This document shows, piece after piece, positions 9,438 through 17,800 of a stretch of 49,773 nucleotides of DNA. The DNA comes from Pseudovibrio sp. JCM 19062. GTDB taxonomy: Bacteria > Pseudomonadota > Alphaproteobacteria > Rhizobiales > Stappiaceae. The stretch covers positions 1-49,773 of the forward strand of contig BAXV01000026.1 in NCBI GenBank assembly GCA_001310715.1, in the 5' to 3' direction. A program made the position numbers and the translations under genes. Each line of letters starts with the position of its first letter. Within the stretch, counting starts at the first letter, position 1. Under the pieces are notes generated by a model. That model searched no databases. It was not told the DNA's origin and was given only the letters and a program-made list of their open reading frames with translations.

Positions 9438-10544
9438 ATGACAGGCATTCTTCCGGCAAAAGCAATTGAAGCTATGTTTGCCAGCGGATCAATTAAAGCA
9501 GACAGAGCGCCTGACGAGGACCAGATTCAACCAGCCAGCCTTGACCTGCGACTGGGGGCGAAAGCATGGCGTGTTCGCGCGTCCTTTCTGCCGGGTCCGA
9601 ACGCAAAGCTGGAAGACAAGCTGGAAAAGCTGATCCTGCACGAGATCGACCTCTCCAAGGGCGCCGTGCTGGAAACCAACTGCGTCTACATTGTCCGCCT
9701 TCAGGAGGCGCTGAACCTCCCGGAAGAGCAGTCTGCAACTGCAAATCCAAAAAGCTCCACGGGCCGCATCGACGTTTTTACCCGCGTCATCACAGATCAG
9801 GGCCGCGCATTTGACCGTGTTGAAGCTGGCTACAAAGGCCCGCTCTATGCAGAGATCTCGCCCAAAACCTTCCCTGTTCTGGTCCGCGAAGGCTCCCGTC
9901 TTTCCCAGATCCGTTTCCGCAATGGTGAGACCCTCATCAACGACGAAGACCTCACCAAAGTGCACAACCAACACACATTGGTTTCTGGCGGCAAAGACGA
10001 AGACGCAATCAACAACGGCGTACAGGTCTCCATCGACCTGAAAGGCGCAGGTCAAGGCAGCCTCATCGGCTACCGCGCCAAGCGCCATACCGGCGTGATC
10101 GACGTAGACCGCAAAGATGCCCACGATGCAGAGGACTTCTGGGAACCGCTTTTCAATCGCGGTGATGCAACCCTCATCCTCGACCCCAACGAGTTCTACA
10201 TTCTTGTCTCTCAGGAAGCCGTCCACGTTCCACCGCAATACGCTGCTGAGATGGTTCCGTTCGATCCGCTCGTCGGCGAATTCCGCGTGCACTACGCTGG
10301 CTTCTTCGATCCAGGCTTCGGTCACTCCACCGTTGGCGGCACAGGCTCCAGAGCCGTTCTTGAAGTCCGCTCCCACGATGTCCCATTCATCGTAGAACAC
10401 GGCCAGACAGTTGGCCGCCTCGTTTACGAACACATGCAGGAAGCGCCAGAGACCCTCTACGGCGAAGGCATTGGTTCCAACTATCAGGGGCAGGCCCTCA
10501 AGCTTTCCAAGCACTTCAGGAGCAAAGAACCAGTAGGAGCGTGA
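9438..10544 (+). CDS. dcd: 2'-deoxycytidine 5'-triphosphate deaminase
   Basis: Deaminates dCTP to dUTP, feeding dTMP synthesis. A 368-residue form, about twice the length of E. coli Dcd and typical of alphaproteobacteria. It appears to carry two copies of the dUTPase-like fold. N-terminal MTGILPAKAIEAM and QIQPASLDLRLG (about 30-41) match the deaminase/dUTPase signature. The C-terminal half has FDPLVGEFRVHYAGFFDPGFG and AVLEVRSHDVPFIVEHGQ, the motif around the active site. ATG 9438 is chosen because the family start aligns there, although the frame is open further upstream. It is followed after four bases by the YigZ-family gene. Confidence 0.9.
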   Translation: MTGILPAKAIEAMFASGSIKADRAPDEDQIQPASLDLRLGAKAWRVRASFLPGPNAKLEDKLEKLILHEIDLSKGAVLETNCVYIVRLQEALNLPEEQSATANPKSSTGRIDVFTRVITDQGRAFDRVEAGYKGPLYAEISPKTFPVLVREGSRLSQIRFRNGETLINDEDLTKVHNQHTLVSGGKDEDAINNGVQVSIDLKGAGQGSLIGYRAKRHTGVIDVDRKDAHDAEDFWEPLFNRGDATLILDPNEFYILVSQEAVHVPPQYAAEMVPFDPLVGEFRVHYAGFFDPGFGHSTVGGTGSRAVLEVRSHDVPFIVEHGQTVGRLVYEHMQEAPETLYGEGIGSNYQGQALKLSKHFRSKEPVGA

Positions 10545-10548
10545 TCTG

Positions 10549-11097
10549 ATGCCTCTCTTCACCGTTGAGCAGGAATACTATGCAGAGCTGGAAGAAAAGA
10601 AGTCACGCTTTCTGGCCTTTCTGGTTCCCCATGTAGATTTTGCTTCGCGGCTTGCAGAGCTTCGGGACGAGCATAAGAAGGCCAACCACCACGTCACCGC
10701 TTTCCGCAGAATGCTCCCGGAAGGGCGCATCGAGGAAGGCGGCAAAGACGATGGCGAACCCGCTGGCACCTCCGGTATGCCCACGCTCAAAACACTCATT
10801 GGGTCAGACCTTGTTGATGTGGGCGTCATCATCGTACGTTACTTTGGTGGCACCAAGCTAGGCACCGGCGGTCTGGCGCGGGCTTACTCCGGTGCCGCCA
10901 ACCTTGCCATTCGCGAAGCGGAACTTGTACCGTGGCTGCGCATCAAGACCCGCACTGTCTCCGCCAGCTTCGCCAGCAGTGCCGAACTGGAACGCCAGAT
11001 CATACTGTTACAGCTGGAAATCCTCGAACGCACCTTCACCGAAGACGGCGTAACCCTGCTCGTCAGCGGCCCTGAGGGTCAGATCGACAAGCTGTAA
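10549..11097 (+). CDS. YigZ/IMPACT family (UPF0029) protein
   Basis: A 182-residue protein with an N-terminal UPF0029/IMPACT domain. Key stretches are KKSRFLAFL (14-22), ANHHVTAFR (44-52), DDGEPAGTSGMPTL (66-79) and VGVIIVRYFGGTKLGTGGLARAY (91-113), which define the family. A DUF1949-like C-terminal half follows. The molecular function of bacterial members is not settled. AGGAG at 10533-10537 precedes the ATG, and the gene is probably co-transcribed with dcd. Confidence 0.88.
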   Translation: MPLFTVEQEYYAELEEKKSRFLAFLVPHVDFASRLAELRDEHKKANHHVTAFRRMLPEGRIEEGGKDDGEPAGTSGMPTLKTLIGSDLVDVGVIIVRYFGGTKLGTGGLARAYSGAANLAIREAELVPWLRIKTRTVSASFASSAELERQIILLQLEILERTFTEDGVTLLVSGPEGQIDKL

Positions 11098-11182
11098 CTC
11101 TCTGCACCAGTTTATCTTTTCTGTTCTGCAAAATCATTTCTCTCCGCAGAACCAGTTAAAATATTAACAAAACCTTAATCTT

Positions 11183-11197
11183 TGGCACGCGCCTTGC
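11183..11197 (+). promoter_or_regulatory. sigma-54 promoter
   Basis: TGGCAC (11183-11188), five bases, then TTGC (11194-11197) match the sigma-54 (RpoN) -24/-12 consensus TGGCAC-N5-TTGC exactly. It points at the small gene starting at 11257, about 60 bases downstream. Confidence 0.75.
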
Positions 11198-11223
11198 GAT
11201 GTGAATCCCAGGAAACGGCATCA

Positions 11224-11248
11224 GTCTCATTTTGAGACAGTCGGGGGA
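11224..11248 (+). promoter_or_regulatory. 5' leader hairpin and strong ribosome-binding site
   Basis: GTCTCA (11224-11229) and TGAGAC (11233-11238) form a perfect short stem with a 3-base loop. A purine-rich GGGGGAG follows about 8 bases before ATG 11257. The hairpin ends just before the Shine-Dalgarno, so it could influence translation. Confidence 0.4.
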
Positions 11249-11256
11249 GTGAAGTC

Positions 11257-11667
11257 ATGCGTGTCACCCGCACTGGAAAAGCAATTAACACCGGAACAGA
11301 CGCTGATCGCCGCTATCGCGACATCGGGTCTCGCCGTCGCACCAAAATCACAGAACAACGTGCAGAGGCTGTTTCAAGACGAAACACCTATGGCCAAACA
11401 GGCAAAGAACTGCAAACCACCGAGGATACCGCTGCCGCGCACGTCCATCAGGACACTGATGCACACCTTTACGACCTGCCAAAGCGCATCCACATCTTCC
11501 GCTGCAACTCCGCCTTCCTCGCCCATCTCATCAGCTTCAAGGAAAACCCAGCCAACCTGCATGATCGCCACCATGTAGCCCCCAAAGAAGGCGCCACCAG
11601 CTACCTCACCACCGAAAAATCCCCCCGCCAAATCGGCGAAGGCCGTATAATCGAATACAATGCATAA
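11257..11667 (+). CDS. unknown small protein under a sigma-54 promoter
   Basis: A 136-residue, basic, hydrophilic protein with no membrane segment and no signal peptide. ATG 11257 is supported by GGGGGAG upstream. The C-terminal half (FLAHLISFKENP, then a basic RHH stretch, TSYLTTEK and a hydrophobic end) resembles the tails of several alphaproteobacterial hypothetical proteins, so it looks like a real gene. No domain is recognised. The MRVTRTGKA start and the sigma-54 promoter recall the small flagellar regulator FliX, but I cannot see that family's conserved C-terminus and there are no flagellar genes nearby. Base composition is similar to the neighbours, unlike the gene that follows. Confidence 0.5.
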   Translation: MRVTRTGKAINTGTDADRRYRDIGSRRRTKITEQRAEAVSRRNTYGQTGKELQTTEDTAAAHVHQDTDAHLYDLPKRIHIFRCNSAFLAHLISFKENPANLHDRHHVAPKEGATSYLTTEKSPRQIGEGRIIEYNA

Positions 11668-11751
11668 GCTGACGTTTGCTAAAACAATTTGCAACCTCTA
11701 GAGATTTGCAGCATGTTCTAGTGATCCCTTTATACATCACTGCAAAACTAT

Positions 11752-12460
11752 ATGGCTGAGCTATTTTATATTTTCACTTTCAGCGGGTACCTAGCGTTCC
11801 ACGGAACACTTACGCTTTATGGATGGCATATTGCCCTAGTATCATTGATTGCAGCTACGCTTGTAATCAATGAAGAGCTCTCCCCCAAGCAACTCCTAGG
11901 AATAGTGGCACTCAGATTGCCATACTCGCCTTGATGAGTATTCTTTCTGACGGATATCGTGGCGCTTTCAGGATACCAGTGCTCTATTTTAAGTTCTCGT
12001 ATCTAACAAATCTCGGGCTAACACTCGCTTCATTCTCATTTGCATTCTTTTTCTCTTCAGTATCCCGCAGAGGAGCCTATCAAAACTTGGCAAAAGAGCT
12101 CAAATAGCCGTACCCATATTGTTTGCTGCCTTTAACCCCGTGCTAGCTGTCACTGCATTTGATATCGCAAACAATGCTGCAGAATACACAACTACAATAT
12201 CGAAATTCATTTCTGCTTCTGGAGCACTCTTAGTTATTTCGGGCATACTCATACTATTGCCATCCACAGCTGGTGTCGTAGTCAATTGCTTCAAAACAAA
12301 TGCACTCAAAAAGCTCCTGACTATCTGCTGTCTGGCAGCCGCAGTAATCTCCTTATATTTTGCAGTCCAGAGGAGCATCGAGTACTTCGGAGTTGCAGGT
12401 AAAGTAAGCTTACATTTCCTTGACTATTACATCGCATTTGATCTGTCTAAACTCCTCTGA
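11752..12460 (+). pseudogene. AT-rich multi-helix membrane protein, frame broken twice
   Basis: Three open segments in three frames read as one polytopic protein of about 235 residues. They are MAELFYIFTFSGYLAFHGTL onward (11752 to about 11915), AILALMSILSDGYRGAFRIP onward (about 11915 to 12060), and SKLGKRAQIAVPILFAAFNP onward to the stop at 12458-12460. Two single-base losses would explain it. The middle frame alone could also end at TAG 12105-12107, and a TTG start at 12119 could begin the last part. Six or so hydrophobic helices are visible. Codons are clearly more AT-rich than in the flanking genes, suggesting acquisition. The family is not recognised. Confidence 0.4.
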
Positions 12461-13125
12461 GTCCAACCCACAGCTGCAGAAAACACCAATAGCACCGCAT
12501 GGCATCCCATGCAGTGTTGAAGATAGGGTTCCCGAAAAACGGGATGAGCAAGGCGGCAGGCAACACCTGCGCTACTTATTGAAATAGTTTCTTCGGCATT
12601 GGCTATCGCCTTGCCCGGACGTTTTTGTAGGAGGCTATGGCCAAGCTCCAAAAGACGCTGTGAGAAGGCATTCCTGTTACAGAGTGACTCCCAGTGCTGA
12701 CGCCCTCTGGTTTGGCCGCGCATCCTCCCGCCCCAACACGCATGGCGTTTGGGCAACCTCCACGGACCTGCTGCGAAATACGTTACCTTCCACAGTAGCC
12801 CCATCCAGCCTACGACCAACTGACGGACGGCCCGCCAGCAAGCCCGTTACGTAGGCATGGGATGAGTATGGGGTGTATTTTGGAGTGGGGGGATAAGTTA
12901 TTTTGAGGGTGACCCACGACCAACTCTCGACAAACACAACCCTGACGGCATATCGCAACCGCTGCATGGATCCCGGCTCGGAGGCCGGGACGACGACAAT
13001 ATGTGTTGCCATGCCTCAAAATGCCCGCTTGCGCTCGTCGTCCTCCCGCACTTGATGCGGGATCCAGAGCGACAGCGTACAGCATGGGCTACGTCGCACT
13101 CTGGAGACCTCACTACACCGCTGTT
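12461..13125. other. non-coding, palindrome-rich intergenic island
   Basis: No credible gene is visible in these 665 bases. Open frames exist on both strands, but they lack ribosome sites and family features. The left part (12497-12614) contains nested hairpins: GCATGG/CCATGC (12497-12512), CCCG/CGGG (12531-12543), and GCAAGGCG (12548-12555) with CGCCTTGC (12607-12614) enclosing GCAGG/CCTGC. The right part carries an inverted pair of palindromic repeats. The whole looks like repetitive or structured RNA sequence rather than protein code. Confidence 0.55.
12967..13066. repeat. inverted pair of alphaproteobacterial palindromic repeats
   Basis: Unit 1 (12967-12996) starts TGGATCCCGGC and ends GCCGGGACGACGA. 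Unit 2 (13036-13066) starts TCGTCGTCC and ends GCGGGATCCA. Each is a hairpin (TCCCGGC/GCCGGGA and CCCGCA/TGCGGG), and the two are reverse complements of each other at their ends. Units of this type (CGTCCCGG...CCGGGATCCA) are widespread intergenic repeats in alphaproteobacteria. Confidence 0.7.
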
Positions 13126-14790
13126 TTAATATCCGAGCGCACACCCGTCTTTACGTGGGTCGGAGCCGCCGACTAGGCCGCCGTTGGTGCGGTCGAACAT
13201 GATCGCCTGACCACCGCCGATTGGAGCGCTCGCAGTGGAGACTTCATGGCCCAGTGCCTTAAGCGCCTCGATCGTTTCAGCCGGAACACCGGTCTCTGCC
13301 TGAAGAGACAAAGACTTTTCATCAATAAACATACGTGGGCAGTCAATGGCCTCTTGCACGTTCATGCCGTAGTCCAGATGGTTGGAGAGCACATGGGCAT
13401 GGCCACACGGTTGATAGCCACCGCCCATCACGCCAAAACTCATGTAAGGCAGCCCATCCTTCAAAGCCATCGCCGGAATAATGGTGTGCATTGGCCGTTT
13501 ACCGCCAGCGATTTGGTTTGCATGGCCGTCTTCCAATGTGAAGCAGGCACCACGGTTTTGCAGCAGAACACCAGATTTTGGTGTCGCAATACCAGATCCG
13601 AAGCCATGATAGATTGAGTTGATCAGAGAGATGGCCAGACCATTCTCGTCAACAACAGTCAAATAAACTGTATCCGACTTTGGAGAGAGAACCTCTTCCG
13701 GCTGACGCGGCAACACCATATCTGTGCTGATAAGCTTGGCAAGCCGGTCAATGTAATCTTGTTCAAGGAAGGCTTGCGGATCAAACTCCATGGAATCCGG
13801 GTCAGCAAGAAACCGGTCACGACCAGAGTAGGCAAGCTTTGCAATCTCCATCTCCAGATGGAACCGCTCCGGTCCTGTCGGGTCCAGATCAGCCCAGTCG
13901 AAGCGCTTCATCAGCTCCAGCATCACAAGAGCAATGATGCCCTGCCCGTTTGGCGGCAACTCAGCAACGGTGACACCGCGATAGTCAGTGGTGACCGGTG
14001 TCACATCAACAGCCTCATGGGCTGCAAGGTCTTCCGCCGTCAAATACCCGCCTTTGGACTGAACAACTGCTGCAATCTCCTCAGCAATCGGCCCCGTATA
14101 AAACGCGTCAGCCCCACCCTTTGCAACAGCCTCCAGTGTTTCGGCCAGCTGCAGATTACGCATCACCTCCCCGTCAACAGGAGCGCGTCCATCTTTCAGG
14201 AACAGCTCTGACGCACCTTCATCACGCTTGAGGTGATCTACGGCCTGCTTCCAGTCTAAAGCAACGCGCGGCAAAATGGCATACCCGTCTCGCGCATATC
14301 CAATCGCTCGTTTTAGAACCTGCTCGAAGGAAAACCGTCCGTGGTCTTTCAGCAACTTCTCCCAACCGCGAAGCGCACCGGGAACGGTCACGGCGTGAAT
14401 GGAATCTGGTGTGATTTCAAGCAAGCCATCTGCGAGTAGCTTGTCAGCGCTCACATTTTTGGCAGCACTGCCAGAAGAGTTCATGCCTGAGAGGGTTCCA
14501 TCCGGCTGTGCAACAATGGCAAAGCAATCGCCTCCAATGCCTGTCATATGCGGTTCAACGACAGAATGGACAGCCATAGCCGCCACAGCTGCATCAACAG
14601 CCGTGCCCCCCTCCCGCAAGATTTCAAGTGCCGCATTGGTAGCCAATGGGTGCGATGTCGCAGCCATTACATGTGGCGCGTAAACAGCAGAACGACCTGG
14701 AGCATGAAAGTCTCTAAACACGAAAAATCCCTCTTTGTTGCTTGGCAGTGAAACCCCGGTCCCCCAACGAAGGTTTCCCCGCATGCTCAT
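13126..14790 (-). CDS. gamma-glutamyltransferase family protein
   Basis: A 554-residue Ntn-hydrolase of the gamma-glutamyltransferase family. The N-terminal half has ATSHPLATNAALEILREGGTAVDAAVA (about 45-71) and EPHMTGIGGDCF (about 78-89). The autoprocessing and nucleophile region is DTVYLTVVDENGLAISLINS, where the Thr after Asp should become the catalytic N-terminus of the small subunit. MGGGYQPCGHAH and a GGGQAI-like end complete the pattern. No signal peptide is evident, so this is probably the cytoplasmic Ggt-like branch, not the periplasmic glutathione enzyme. It is divergent from the GlcG-like gene. The exact start is uncertain: an N-terminal extension of about 20 residues precedes the conserved part. 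Confidence 0.85.
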   Translation of the reverse strand: MSMRGNLRWGTGVSLPSNKEGFFVFRDFHAPGRSAVYAPHVMAATSHPLATNAALEILREGGTAVDAAVAAMAVHSVVEPHMTGIGGDCFAIVAQPDGTLSGMNSSGSAAKNVSADKLLADGLLEITPDSIHAVTVPGALRGWEKLLKDHGRFSFEQVLKRAIGYARDGYAILPRVALDWKQAVDHLKRDEGASELFLKDGRAPVDGEVMRNLQLAETLEAVAKGGADAFYTGPIAEEIAAVVQSKGGYLTAEDLAAHEAVDVTPVTTDYRGVTVAELPPNGQGIIALVMLELMKRFDWADLDPTGPERFHLEMEIAKLAYSGRDRFLADPDSMEFDPQAFLEQDYIDRLAKLISTDMVLPRQPEEVLSPKSDTVYLTVVDENGLAISLINSIYHGFGSGIATPKSGVLLQNRGACFTLEDGHANQIAGGKRPMHTIIPAMALKDGLPYMSFGVMGGGYQPCGHAHVLSNHLDYGMNVQEAIDCPRMFIDEKSLSLQAETGVPAETIEALKALGHEVSTASAPIGGGQAIMFDRTNGGLVGGSDPRKDGCALGY

Positions 14791-14837
14791 CCTCTGATAA
14801 AACAGGATGAATCAACAAAATCTAACAGGAAATACTT

Positions 14838-15270
14838 ATGGTGCAATTCAATCTTGAGCACGCCCAGACAATCATCTCCGCAGCGCAGAAAAAAAGGAGC
14901 CGAGCTTGGCCTGAAGCCACTCACTGTTGCCGTGCTGGATGCGGGTGGACACCTCATCGCACTCCAACGTCAAGATGGTTCATCAATTTTGCGCCCGCAA
15001 ATCGCAATGGGCAAAGCCTATGGCGCAGTCGCAGTTGGCGCAGGGACCCGTTGGCTCAACGAAAATGCCCAGAGCCGCCCCCACTTCGTACAAGCCCTGA
15101 ACGGTGTTGCAGGCGGCGGAATTGTGCCCGTACCGGGTGGTGTACTGGTGCGCGGCGTTGACGGCGACATCCTTGGCGCAGTCGGCATCACAGGTGACAC
15201 CTCAGAAAACGACGAAGCCGCAGCGATTGCAGGCATTCAGGCAGCTGGCTTCACCGCTGACCCAGGCTGA
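14838..15270 (+). CDS. GlcG/HbpS family (DUF336) protein, one frameshift
   Basis: About 143 residues of the GlcG/HbpS-like fold. MVQFNLEHAQTIISAAQKK leads into GAELGLKPLTVAVLDAGGHLIALQRQDGSS and then PGGVLVRGVDGDILGAVGITGD, all hallmark stretches. Members of the family bind haem or sit in glycolate or propanediol operons, but the function here is unknown. The frame is broken at 14889-14895, where seven A replace the six expected for QKKGAE. The ATG lies about 50 bases from the divergent gamma-glutamyltransferase start. Confidence 0.85.
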
Positions 15271-15355
15271 TAAAGCCCCACCACAGTTGCTGGGATTTAT
15301 TTCTCCCAGCAAAACCCCGCAGTACCCATCCTTATCTCATTTCAGGTTCTTTCCC

Positions 15356-15968
15356 ATGCCCATCCGCTTTGTAATTTTTGACATGGACAATGTTCTATAC
15401 GACTACGACCACCCCTACCGCCTGAATGTCCTCGCCAAGATGACAGGCAAACCAGCTGACGAGATCGACGCCATCGTCTTCAATGGCCCGGAAGAGAACG
15501 CAGCTGAGGCTGGAGCCCCTGCGACCCCAGAGGAATATCTTGCGCAATATCAGGAGCTTCTGGGGCATCCTATTTCACGTGAAACGTGGGTTAAAATCCG
15601 TAGGGACATGATGACCGAGTGGCCGGATATGCTCGCTCATGTGGAGGCGATCAAGCAGAACCATGAGGTCGCCCTTCTCACCAACAACGGCATGATGCTC
15701 AAAGATGCGCTCTACGAAGTCGCCCCCGCACTGGAACCTATCTTCGGAGATCGAGGCCACGCCTCCGCCGAATTCGCACCCGCAAACCGGACCCCAATAT
15801 CTACCTGACGATCTGTGAGAAATACGGCTTCCAACCTGAAGAAAGCCTGTTTGTGGATGACCGCCTCGACAACGTAGAAGCGCCCGCGAAGCTGGCCTGA
15901 CCGCGTACCAGTTCACCACAGAACCAGCATTCGCCTGTTACATTCGTACTCTGGGTTTAATCAATTAG
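15356..15968 (+). CDS. HAD-superfamily hydrolase, two frameshifts
   Basis: About 204 residues when reassembled. HAD motif I is IFDMDNVLYDYD (about 7-18), with the second Asp replaced by Asn (DMDN). Motif II Thr is in ALLTNNG, motif III Lys is in RKPDPNIYL and motif IV is VDDRLDNVEGA. Two missing G residues (GGC read as GC near 15776 and again near 15880) split the last third over three frames. The protein resembles haloacid-dehalogenase/epoxide-hydrolase-like phosphatases. The substrate is unknown. Confidence 0.8.
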
Positions 15969-16069
15969 AGATATCCCGATAACCGGAAATTCAGCAGCGC
16001 AACAATCTGTTCGACTTAATAGCAATCTCTCTTCATAAGGTCATGCGACAACAACCATTGTAAACTGAA

Positions 16070-16774
16070 ATGGAGAGAGATCTGTACCTGCGTCTGACCA
16101 TAAACTCAGCAGCGCTAGCTATCTTCGTCGCGCTCGCCATTATGCCCCCAATCGCCATTGTGGGGTCCTCTTTGTCTTGGCCCCGTGGCTGGATCATTGT
16201 AGCACTGGTGTACTTTGCGCAACTTGGCATAGGTTTGTGGCTGGCTAGGATAAACCCTTGGCTGTTCAGGCAGAAAACCAATATCCCCGTCAGAAGCTTT
16301 AGCGAAAACATCCGCACAACCGGCATTATCTTCGCAGCGGTCTTCGTCTACTTCTTACTGGCTGCACTGGATGCCTATGTCTGGCAGGTCATGCCAGAGA
16401 CCGAAGAGGTAAAAGCGATCCTGCGGGGCTTGTTCCTCTTTCTGTGCGGCATCGCGCTCATCGTCTGGACCTTCAGCCGAAGCCCATTCGCCAATCCCGC
16501 ACCGCAGATCGAGATCGGCGAGACACAAAACGTTGAAAACTGCGGCCCTTACGCCTTGGTCCGCCACCCCATGTATCTTGGCCTCATGTTCTGCATTGCA
16601 GGCCTGTCCATGATACTGGGCTCCATACTCTTCGCTATCCTCGCAGTTCCCCTGATCATCCTGGGGTTCTTGCCGCTGATGAAATCGGAAGAGCGAACAC
16701 TGGCAAACCATTGCGACGGCTATGCAACCTACACGGACAAAGTCCGCTACCGCCTGTTCCCGTGGATCTACTAG
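16070..16774 (+). CDS. membrane-bound isoprenylcysteine/phospholipid methyltransferase-like protein
   Basis: A 234-residue protein with five or six hydrophobic segments. The C-terminal methyltransferase core of the ICMT/PEMT-like family is clear: NCGPYALVRHPMYLGLM at about 160-176 and EERTLANHCDGYATYTDKVRYRLFPW near the end. The RHPMYLG and ExxL segments build the SAM site in this family. The target (lipid, thiol or small molecule) is unknown. A shared hairpin separates it from phaR. Confidence 0.8.
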   Translation: MERDLYLRLTINSAALAIFVALAIMPPIAIVGSSLSWPRGWIIVALVYFAQLGIGLWLARINPWLFRQKTNIPVRSFSENIRTTGIIFAAVFVYFLLAALDAYVWQVMPETEEVKAILRGLFLFLCGIALIVWTFSRSPFANPAPQIEIGETQNVENCGPYALVRHPMYLGLMFCIAGLSMILGSILFAILAVPLIILGFLPLMKSEERTLANHCDGYATYTDKVRYRLFPWIY

Positions 16775-16776
16775 AA

Positions 16777-16804
16777 AGCCAGAGGCTTCCCTCTGGCTCT
16801 TTGA
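16777..16804. terminator. hairpin between convergent methyltransferase and phaR genes
   Basis: AGCCAGAGG (16777-16785) and CCTCTGGCT (16790-16798) form a perfect 9-bp stem with a CTTC loop and a short T-rich tail on the plus strand. Confidence 0.7.
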
Positions 16805-16829
16805 ACTCAGCTACAATGTGAAGAGAGGA

Positions 16830-17452
16830 TCAGGCGTCTTTTTTGGCGTCCGCGAGCGCTGCAATCTGCTTTTGCATTTCAGCCAGCTGCTCTTTCAGTT
16901 CGGAAATATCGCCACTGCTCGCCTGCTTTTCCGCTGATTTAGGTGCCTGTGCCTGTTCCTGTTCAGATGCGTTCGTTTCCTCAGCCGCATCACCAGGAAC
17001 GACCCCATCAAACGGCAGGAACATCTTCATCGCACGATCAAACATATCCGCATTGCGCTTCACCTGTTCTTCCAGAACCTCAAAAGCAGAGGTACCAAAG
17101 GACTGATTCATCTGGCTCCGCAGTTTGTCCTGCTCTCGTGTAAGAGAAGACATGGAAAATTCCAGATAACTCGGCACAAGGTTTTGCATGCTGTCGCCAT
17201 AAAACCGGATCAGCTGCCGCAAGAACGTAATTGGAAGCAGATTCTGCCCTTTGCTTTCTTGCTCAAAGATAATTTGCGTCAGAACAGACCGGGTGATGTC
17301 AGCACCGACTTGGCATCAATAACGACGAAGTCCTCTTCACCCTTCACCATCACCGCCAGATCCTCAAGGGTCACATAGGTGCTGGTTCCAGTATTATAGA
17401 GCCGCCGGTTGGCGTACTTCTTGATGATAGTGGCTTCGCTTGTCTTAGCCAT
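16830..17452 (-). CDS. phaR: polyhydroxyalkanoate synthesis repressor PhaR, one frameshift
   Basis: DNA- and PHB-binding repressor of PHA genes. The N-terminal domain is diagnostic: IIKKYANRRLYNTGTSTYVT, then LEDLAVMVKGEEDFVVIDAKSG. The PHB-accumulation domain follows (DITRSVLTQIIFEQESKGQ, LLPITFLRQLIRFYGDSMQ), then an Ala/Gln/Lys-rich tail ending in a coiled coil (LKEQLAEMQKQIAALADAKK). One G is missing near 17300 (TCGGGTGC read as TCGGTGC). Start ATG 17452 (MAKTSEAT) is preferred over 17470. It is divergent from phaA, which it probably represses. Confidence 0.92.
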
Positions 17453-17800
17453 CAGATTTGAGTACCTCAATGCGAATTATGTCTGATCAGGAACACTATC
17501 TCAAATTGCTCCGTCCAGCTCCCCCCTTATCCCATATTTTTGCAGATGGGATTAACCAGTAAACCGCAGACTAAGCCAAATCCCACCTTTCGCGCTAGCG
17601 CTTTCGTTAGTCAACTATGGTCTTAATTGGATTTTTCGAATTCATCTGGCCTTCCCCCCTACAAATTGAATAGTCTGCCATTAGGTATTCTACGAATGCG
17701 TTTGACGTCTTATGCTGCAATGCACCAGCTCGGCTCTCCGTTCTGGTGATTTGTGGGAGAACAAGAAGTCCCGCATTGCACAAATATTGGAGAATGGCAC
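17453..17800. promoter_or_regulatory. phaR-phaA divergent control region with a possible PhaR site
   Basis: A 348-base divergent intergenic region with no gene. It holds TGCAATGCA (17716-17724), a TGC/GCA dyad like those described for PhaR operators, inside TGCTGCAATGCACCAGC. Further TTGCAG and TTGCAC half-sites are near 17536 and 17776. Promoter elements cannot be placed confidently. Confidence 0.35.

Noticed and set aside
11374..11694. Minus-strand frame over the sigma-54-driven gene
   Set aside because: Its Gly/Val-rich translation is the usual shadow of a GC-rich plus-strand gene, and the promoter and ribosome site support the plus strand.
12427..12854. Open frames on both strands in the palindrome-rich island
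   Set aside because: Both frames span hairpins and lack start signals; the apparent proteins are probably by-products of repeat DNA.
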